DNA from: GCA-003244245 sp050700055
Lineage (GTDB): Bacteria > Actinomycetota > Actinomycetes > Mycobacteriales > Pseudonocardiaceae
Length of the DNA: 64,000 nucleotides
Direction: 5' to 3'
Assembly (NCBI GenBank): GCA_050700055.1
Contig: JBOHGE010000025.1
Span: forward strand, 1 to 64,000
Shown: positions 59,273 through 64,000 of the stretch, one piece after another
Numbering within the stretch: the stretch's first letter is position 1
How the letters are laid out: every line of letters begins with the position of its first letter
Notes under the pieces: model-generated
Told to the model about the DNA's origin: nothing
The model's database searches: none
The model's input: only the letters and a program-made list of their open reading frames with translations
Position numbers and translations under genes: made by a program

Positions 59273-60352
59273 TTGGCGCCGGCAGATCAGGTAAAGGCAC
59301 TGGTCAGAAGCCATGCGGAGGGTGACGACACCCGGTTCTACTCGGTGGCGTTGCAGGTAGCAGCTGGTGCCGCTCGCAATGGCCAAAGCAGGTTTGCGCG
59401 GGATCTCCGTGAGCTGGTGGACACACTGCGTGAACAGCAACACCAGAGCCGGATCGCATCCGCGGTCGGAGCGCGGCTCGTGCCCGTCGCTGCGCCGCGA
59501 GGAGAGCTGGCACAGCTGCTGACCGTCACCTACCCGCAGAACGTCTTGGCTGACCTCGCGTTGGAGAGCAGCGTGCGAGCACGCCTGGAGCGCGTGCTGC
59601 TGGAGCAACGCCAGGGGGATCGGCTGCGATCGCATGGCTTCCATCCGCTCCGGCGACTGTTGTTGGTCGGGCCTCCGGGGACAGGCAAGACCATGTCCGC
59701 CCACGTGTTGGCCGGTGAGCTGCGGTTACCGCTGTTCCTGATCCGCTTGGACGGTTTGATCACCAATTTCATGGGGGAGACAGCAGCGAAGCTCAGGCTG
59801 ATCTTCGACGCCCTCTCGGAGACTCGTGGTGTCTACCTGTTCGATGAAGTGGATGCTCTGGCCGGTGAACGAGCCTCAACGAACGATGTGGGCGAGATTC
59901 GGCGAGTGTTGAACTCATTCCTTCAATTTCTGGAACTCGATGTCTCAGAGAGTCTCATCATCGCCGCCACCAATCACCCCCAACTGCTCGACCGCGCGAT
60001 CTTTCGACGTTTCGATGCGGTGGTCGAGTATCCACTGCCGAGTCACGACGTCATTCGGAAAGTAATCCGCAACCGGCTGGCTACCGTGCAGGTGGGTCGT
60101 CTGTCCTGGGTGAAGATCGATGAGGTGGCGGCTGGTTTGAGTCATGGTGAGGTTGTAGCCGCAGTGGAACTCGCCGCGAAGGAGGCCATCTTGTCTGGGA
60201 GTGGAAAAGTGACCACAGTCAGCCTGTGCGCGGCGTTGCAGGAGCGTCGCGTCCACGCACGCGGCACCGTACCAACCACCCAATCGGACGGTGCCGACGC
60301 CACCGCTGCCGGCACCGTCCGATCGCCGACAACACGGCCAGCGTCTAAGTGA
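59273..60352 (+). CDS. AAA+ ATPase, IetA-like
   Basis: 359 residues from a TTG at 59273 with a strong GGGAGGT seven bases upstream; a GTG at 59234 is the alternative. AAA+ core: Walker A LLVGPPGTGKTMSAHVLA, Walker B VYLFDEVDALAGER, sensor 1 LIIAATNHPQLLD and Arg fingers in RAIFRRFDAVVEYPLP. Proteins of this type are paired with subtilisin-like proteases; that pair corresponds to the IetAS anti-phage system. The partner gene overlaps by 62 bp here but is truncated. Confidence 0.85.
   Translation: MAPADQVKALVRSHAEGDDTRFYSVALQVAAGAARNGQSRFARDLRELVDTLREQQHQSRIASAVGARLVPVAAPRGELAQLLTVTYPQNVLADLALESSVRARLERVLLEQRQGDRLRSHGFHPLRRLLLVGPPGTGKTMSAHVLAGELRLPLFLIRLDGLITNFMGETAAKLRLIFDALSETRGVYLFDEVDALAGERASTNDVGEIRRVLNSFLQFLELDVSESLIIAATNHPQLLDRAIFRRFDAVVEYPLPSHDVIRKVIRNRLATVQVGRLSWVKIDEVAAGLSHGEVVAAVELAAKEAILSGSGKVTTVSLCAALQERRVHARGTVPTTQSDGADATAAGTVRSPTTRPASK
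60283..60323. promoter_or_regulatory. hairpin covering the protease start codon
   Basis: ATCGGACGGTGCCG (60283-60296) pairs perfectly with the arm at 60310-60323. The GTG start of the protease fragment lies in the left arm, so the fold could limit its translation within the ATPase reading frame. Confidence 0.4.
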
Positions 60353-60923
60353 CGATCTCCAACAGGCCGAGGCGGACGCCGCGGACCGTCGGCGAGATCG
60401 CCCGGTGTCGGTGGAAGGCGCCATCGAAGGCATCTACGCCACCTTCGAGAGCTTCCCGGGCATCAATCTGGCACTGGAAAGGCTCGATCCCCGGCAGGGC
60501 AAGACGCATCCGGAACTGATGTCCGTCCAGAAGGTCGACGTTGACGGCGCCACCGTGGAGCGCGCCACCGTCTTCATCCCCCAGGGAAAGATCAATTATT
60601 TTCTGGGTCGTATCACCAAGTACCTGGACACGGCAGGCGAGGACAAACCGCGCAACCGGGAGCTGATCGACCGCATCCAGTCCATCCGCGCCGCGTCGAT
60701 CGAGGCGCTGTGGACTGATCCTCCGCTGGAGTTCCCTCGCGCCGGGCAGACCGTGTGGTGGGAGGTATGGCTGCGTCGCCGGGATGGCCATGAGGCCAAA
60801 CGTCTTCGGGCCTTTGCCGACGCCACCGGATTGCTGGTTGGACGGCAGAGTCTCGGATTCGGCGACCGGATGGTCGTTCTTCTCCAAGCCACCGTGGAGC
60901 AGCTTGGTACCAATGCCACTTAG
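60291..60923 (+). pseudogene. S8 subtilase (IetS-like), N-terminal fragment cut by an IS end
   Basis: 210 residues remain of a protease normally several times longer. The frame starts at a GTG inside the ATPase gene and carries the N-terminal domain of these proteases (RPVSVEGAIEGIYATFESFPG, VDGATVERATVFIPQGKINYFLGRI, RIQSIRAASIEALWTD, VWWEVWLRRRDGHEAKRLRAF). The catalytic Asp/His/Ser domain is missing. The sequence stops two codons into an IS-end sequence that begins at 60916 and supplies the TAG stop. The defence module should therefore lack protease activity. Confidence 0.75.
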
Positions 60924-60993
60924 CTTAATTTGATCATGGTGTTGTGCTGGGGCTTCGTGGTTCGTTGTGGGCGTGGCGAGCTCATCCTCACCG
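60916..60993. mobile_element. IS end remnant (copy 1)
   Basis: About 75 bases from CCACTTAGCTTAATTTGATC onward match the sequence at 63652-63728, with the first 37 identical, in the same orientation. At 63652 this sequence leads into an IS4-type transposase, so here it is read as a leftover IS terminus. Confidence 0.65.
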
Positions 60994-61029
60994 GGCTCCG
61001 TGGCCGATTCCTGAGTTGATCCTGCTGCT

Positions 61030-61255
61030 CGGGGATTGATGGTGTGGATCTTGGTCGTGGGTGGGCCGGGGTGGTCGGCTTGCAGCGAGGCTCGGGTGAC
61101 CGCTGGCCCGGTGCCGTCGCCGGTGGCGGGTGGCTCGGCTTCGGCGGCGTGGATCTTGGCGAGGAGGTCGTGGTGGCGGTAGAGGAAGGTGCGGTCGACC
61201 CGGCCCGCGGGCGATGGCGGACACGCCGTGGCGCGGTGCCTCCCGGTAGAATGAC
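61030..61255 (-). pseudogene. remnant of a mobile-element gene (DUF6262/TnpC-like)
   Basis: A minus-strand frame without a start reads RAGRVDRTFLYRHHDLLAKIHA and TGPAVTRASLQAD, typical of the small DNA-binding protein encoded with tyrosine recombinases of Tn554-like elements. It is broken by a frameshift at its N-terminal side (HGVSAIAR in another frame) and runs into foreign sequence after SLQAD. No recombinase genes remain. Confidence 0.5.
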
Positions 61256-61256
61256 G

Positions 61257-61262
61257 TATAAT
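61257..61262 (+). promoter_or_regulatory. candidate -10 box of the low-GC cassette
   Basis: A perfect TATAAT lies 30 bp before the hydrolase start; AAGGGG follows as ribosome site. No good -35 box is visible. Confidence 0.4.
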
Positions 61263-61291
61263 GACAAAGATTCGAAGGGGATCTATCGATA

Positions 61292-62041
61292 ATGACCAGA
61301 GTTCTATTGCTGCACGGTTGGGACTGGGAAAAATATCCAGTATTCAACCCTAAGCATCAGTGGCAAAATCGACAAGAGCTGTTGACTGAACTGCAGAAAC
61401 ACTACGAACTCAATTATCCAAGCTTGCCGGGATTTAGTCGCGACGACAAGTACCGTACGGGGTGCTGGACTCTTGATGACTACGCTAATTGGCTTCAAGG
61501 GGAGATCGTCCGGCAACGTTACGATGCCGTTATCGGCTACTCCTTTGGATGTGCGGTAGCAACCCACTGGCAGTATCTCCATCGAAATGCATCGGTGCCG
61601 GTGATACTCCTGTCACCCGCAATCACCAGGGCCTATGACAGGCCCCCGAACAAAATTCTCACCACCGCCGCTAACGTATTGAAGCGCCTCAGAATGAAGC
61701 GGGTGATCTACCTTCTGCGGAAACTGTACCTGACTCGAGTAATCAAGAACCCGCACGTGATACATGGCACACCGTTTCTACGGGCGACGTATTCTAATAT
61801 TGTTTCCGTAGACCTATCTGGCGAGCTTGCCCAACTGATCGACGCCGATTACGCGATCACGTGCGTTTTTGGGGGTGAGGATACTGCCACGCCACCAGAG
61901 ACTCTGTTCTCACGGGTACCCACAGTGCGGCCTCTATCACTCGTGATCCCATCTGGCGCTCACAATATTGGTAGTACCCACCCAAACCAACTGGTGAGCC
62001 ATGTTGTCGATTTTCTGAATCGCCCGAAAGTGCAACAGTGA
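61292..62041 (+). CDS. alpha/beta-hydrolase-fold protein
   Basis: 249 residues. It begins RVLLLHGWDWEKYP (oxyanion region HG), has the nucleophile elbow AVIGYSFGCAVATHW (GxSxG) and a late PSGAHNIG (catalytic His); an acid near FGGEDTATPP completes the triad. Codon use and GC content are clearly lower than in the surrounding genes, which suggests transfer. Its last bases overlap the start of the Mur-ligase-like gene (GTGA), so the two proteins are made together. Esterase, thioesterase or acyl-transfer activity is possible. Confidence 0.75.
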   Translation: MTRVLLLHGWDWEKYPVFNPKHQWQNRQELLTELQKHYELNYPSLPGFSRDDKYRTGCWTLDDYANWLQGEIVRQRYDAVIGYSFGCAVATHWQYLHRNASVPVILLSPAITRAYDRPPNKILTTAANVLKRLRMKRVIYLLRKLYLTRVIKNPHVIHGTPFLRATYSNIVSVDLSGELAQLIDADYAITCVFGGEDTATPPETLFSRVPTVRPLSLVIPSGAHNIGSTHPNQLVSHVVDFLNRPKVQQ

Positions 62042-63366
62042 GAATAACAACCGACGACATTTTTTCAGTAGAGCCTTCAGTCGAAATTCGCTGCACCGAA
62101 CGAGAATTCGACTATGTAGACGTCATCGGCTTTTCGTCCAAGCCCGATATCGTCGCCCACTCTAAAGTATTGTGGTGTGCCACAAAGTCTACAACGCGGG
62201 AGGATTTTTCCTGGTACGGCATCCAATTCGATAGATCTGCGAAGGTGGCGGAGATAAGCTCGGGGCACCGCAATTGGGTTGTTCTTACCGATAGCAACCA
62301 GGTAGCGGATACACTGGCGAACCGCTGCATACTCGTTCCGCACGTGGCGAAGTTCTTGGAGCGATTACATTATCATATAGTTACGGTTGCGGCGCCCGTC
62401 ATCGTGGGGGTCACCGGATCTGTTGGCAAGACAACCTGCGTCGCCCTGTTCGAAGACATCTTCTCGCAATACGGGAAGACTTTGCGTATTTACGCGAAAC
62501 GCATCACGCCCCTGAGCTTGTTTGAGATGGTGATCAACCAGCTCGAGGTGGAACATCAGTACATCGTCATGGAGTACGCGATGTTCCATGCATGGCACGT
62601 CGCGGAATTGGCGCGTCTACTAGTGCCCACAGTCGGCGTCTTGTTAAACGTTAGCACTGCACACCTAGGGATCGATGGCATTCAAAATTCTCGGGACATC
62701 CTTATCTCAAAAAGGAAACTACTTGAGCGAGCTACCTGCGCATTCGTCGAACAAGAAGTCGCTCATCGGTTCGATGAAGACGTGCGGGGGATTCCAGTAT
62801 TTGACTGGCGAGACTTCGTTCAACCGTACGGTTTTGACGTCAAGCCATTTGTGAGATCGCGATTACAGTATATTCAGATTGGAGCAGTGCTGTCGACCAA
62901 GAAAACGTTGATCGGTCCGATAACTTCAGCCGACATCGCCGTAATAAATAAATTCGAGCCCAAAGAAAATCGATTGCAAAAGATTCAGTGCAAGCGTCAC
63001 CAGATCTTCTTCGATGGCGAAGTCACGGTTCCGGTCAGGCTGAAAGCCATGGGCGATACGATGTACTCATCGCAGGTCTTGGCGGTGCACGCAGTCACCG
63101 ATTACGACGAATACTTTGACCTAGACATGGCACGCCAAGAAGCTTGTTTACGCTCAGCGTTGCGACAATTCGACTCGATCTACGTATCACGAGCTGTGGA
63201 TGAGCGATTTCGTTCGTTCGTAGAAAATTGTTCGTCCAATACTACATCGATGATGCCATACGACGGCCAGATCCCAAGCCTTCCGTCGGATGTGACACTG
63301 TTCGTCCACTGGGGTGGCTACTGGCGAACGCATACTGATGAATCAACTGTCGTCGACATCTTCTGA
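62038..63366 (+). CDS. Mur-ligase-family ATP-dependent ligase
   Basis: 442 residues from a GTG overlapping the hydrolase stop. After an N-terminal domain of about 115 residues comes the Mur central domain: P-loop VIVGVTGSVGKTTCVALFED, a Glu/His segment MEYAMFHAWHVAELARLLVPTVGVLLNVSTAHLG and the Lys-containing RDILISKRKLLERA, in the order seen in MurF-type enzymes. The C-terminus (VTVPVRLKAMGDTMYSSQVLAVHAV) matches the third domain. It would form an amide bond using ATP. The sequence is far from housekeeping Mur enzymes, is low in GC and lies between IS remnants. Confidence 0.78.
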   Translation: MRITTDDIFSVEPSVEIRCTEREFDYVDVIGFSSKPDIVAHSKVLWCATKSTTREDFSWYGIQFDRSAKVAEISSGHRNWVVLTDSNQVADTLANRCILVPHVAKFLERLHYHIVTVAAPVIVGVTGSVGKTTCVALFEDIFSQYGKTLRIYAKRITPLSLFEMVINQLEVEHQYIVMEYAMFHAWHVAELARLLVPTVGVLLNVSTAHLGIDGIQNSRDILISKRKLLERATCAFVEQEVAHRFDEDVRGIPVFDWRDFVQPYGFDVKPFVRSRLQYIQIGAVLSTKKTLIGPITSADIAVINKFEPKENRLQKIQCKRHQIFFDGEVTVPVRLKAMGDTMYSSQVLAVHAVTDYDEYFDLDMARQEACLRSALRQFDSIYVSRAVDERFRSFVENCSSNTTSMMPYDGQIPSLPSDVTLFVHWGGYWRTHTDESTVVDIF

Positions 63367-63384
63367 CCCGAATCCGCAAGTAAT

Positions 63385-63424
63385 AGAGCGACACGGGCCC
63401 GGAATTGGCGATGGGTGTCGCTCT
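63385..63424. terminator. hairpin after the Mur-ligase-like gene
   Basis: AGAGCGACAC (63385-63394) pairs with GTGTCGCTCT (63415-63424), starting 19 bp past the stop. It may be a terminator or a leftover IS1380 terminal region. Confidence 0.55.
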
Positions 63425-63502
63425 GACCTGGGATGATGTCGGTTGCGAAGCCACAAAACATCTCAGGGAGAGGACACCCATCGGGTCGACACGTTACGGG
63501 AT

Positions 63503-63664
63503 ATGCGCCGGTTGCGGCGGCGGGTGCGGATCGGCGCGCCGGATCCGTGGCTGACCCCGGTGTCGGGGATAGTGGCGGTGACCGAGCTGGTGCACCGGCT
63601 GGGCATGATCAAGCTGTTGGATGCCGTGATCGGGCGGGTCAAGACCCAATTCCACTTAGCTTAA
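63503..63664 (+). pseudogene. IS1380-type transposase, N-terminal fragment
   Basis: About 50 codons reading RVRIGAPDPWLTPVSGIVAVTELVHRLG and LLDAVIGRVKTQ match the start of actinobacterial IS1380 transposases. The frame is interrupted at 63652 by the IS4-type end, showing nested insertion. Confidence 0.65.
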
Positions 63665-64000
63665 TTTGATCATGGTGTTGTGCTGGGGTTTCGTGGTTCG
63701 TTACGGCGTGGCGGGCTGATCCTGATCGGGGTCCGTGGCACGGTCCCGGGTCGTGGATCAAGGTGTGGTGGTTGAGCCGGAGCGGGTGTCGTTGGGGGTG
63801 CTGGTCACGGCGGTCCCTCGGGATGCGATAGACGTGGCTGTCGCGGCGTGTCGGGTGGGTGGCCGGCGTCGCGGTGGGAAGCTGCCCGCTCATGTGGTGG
63901 CGTATCTGACGATGGCGTTGTGCCTGTTCACCGAGGACGACTACGAAGAGGTCGCGACGAGGGTGACCGGTGCGTTGACCGCGTGGAACTGCTGGGACGC
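63652..64000 (+). mobile_element. IS4-type insertion sequence, left part
   Basis: Begins with CCACTTAGCTTAATTTGATC, repeated at 60916, and contains the start of a transposase gene. The element continues beyond the right edge, so the other terminus and target duplication cannot be seen. Confidence 0.65.
63735..64000 (+). CDS. IS4-family transposase, N-terminal part (runs off the window)
   Basis: A GTG at 63735 opens a frame to the window end (88 codons). VSLGVLVTAVPRDAIDVAVAAC and KLPAHVVAYLTMALCLF followed by TEDDYEEVATRVTG match the N-terminal domain of IS4 transposases. The catalytic DDE domain would lie to the right. The exact start is uncertain. Confidence 0.75.
   Translation, partial: MARSRVVDQGVVVEPERVSLGVLVTAVPRDAIDVAVAACRVGGRRRGGKLPAHVVAYLTMALCLFTEDDYEEVATRVTGALTAWNCWD

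Overview
The window is high-GC DNA from an actinomycete. GTG starts are common, stop/start overlaps (ATGA, GTGA, TGATG) are frequent, there are two XRE/DUF397 regulator pairs of the actinomycete type, many Ala/Arg/Pro-rich proteins, lipoproteins and zinc-ribbon proteins. A mycolata or Pseudonocardia-like lineage fits, but the sequence does not fix the genus. No rRNA, tRNA or CRISPR array was found.

Layout. 0-1 kb: the head of a graspetide (ATP-grasp RiPP) locus, with a precursor and a frameshifted ligase, running off the left edge. 1-7 kb: a zinc-binding unknown, a degenerate PAS-GGDEF-EAL protein, MalQ and a secreted cyclase-family protein. 7-11 kb: a coupled three-gene exopolysaccharide operon (GT2 synthase, membrane beta-helix protein, beta-helix lipoprotein). 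11-13 kb: a decayed AAA/DUF234 gene and a VapBC-type pair. 13-22.5 kb: a two-component system, DUF418, an amidase, CHRD and DUF4394 secreted proteins, a GTPase, a VOC protein and a P-loop kinase. 23-25.6 kb: a siderophore N-hydroxylase and a siderophore-interacting protein, each behind a candidate iron box. 25.6-27 kb: XRE/DUF397 pair 1. 27-37 kb: HyuA, a secreted beta-helix protein, DUF4383, an acyl-CoA dehydrogenase, VanW, a GroES-like protein and an AAA ATPase. 37-39 kb: an ECF sigma factor fused to a GAF sensor, and a heptad-repeat protein. 39.3-44.6 kb: a tightly coupled sugar operon (fucose/arabinose-isomerase-like, FGGY kinase, sugar-porter MFS, GH172), best read as D-arabinose or D-arabinan use. 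44.6-47.8 kb: small regulators, XRE/DUF397 pair 2 and a 2OG-Fe(II) oxygenase. 47.9-50.4 kb: a complete graspetide cluster (precursor, ATP-grasp ligase, PIMT-like methyltransferase). 51-54.7 kb: a sulfonate-type ABC transporter preceded by a Cys-containing leader peptide. 54.9-61 kb: a DUF559 nuclease-like gene bracketed by paired repeats, a three-gene envelope operon, then an AAA+ ATPase/subtilase pair resembling the IetAS defence system whose protease gene is cut off by an IS end. 61-64 kb: a low-GC two-gene cassette (alpha/beta hydrolase plus Mur-ligase-like protein) lying between IS remnants, then IS1380 and IS4 pieces at the right edge.

Four dispersed or tandem repeat families stand out: long palindromes directly after stop codons (four copies), CCAAAAGGTTCCACTTGG-type short palindromes in three pairs, a CTATTCGGCTCCGAATGG element (three copies), and in-frame tandem repeats inside several genes. 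The strongest candidates for new biology are the two graspetide loci, the repeat-bracketed DUF559 gene, the IS-flanked Mur-ligase cassette and the sigma-GAF fusion.
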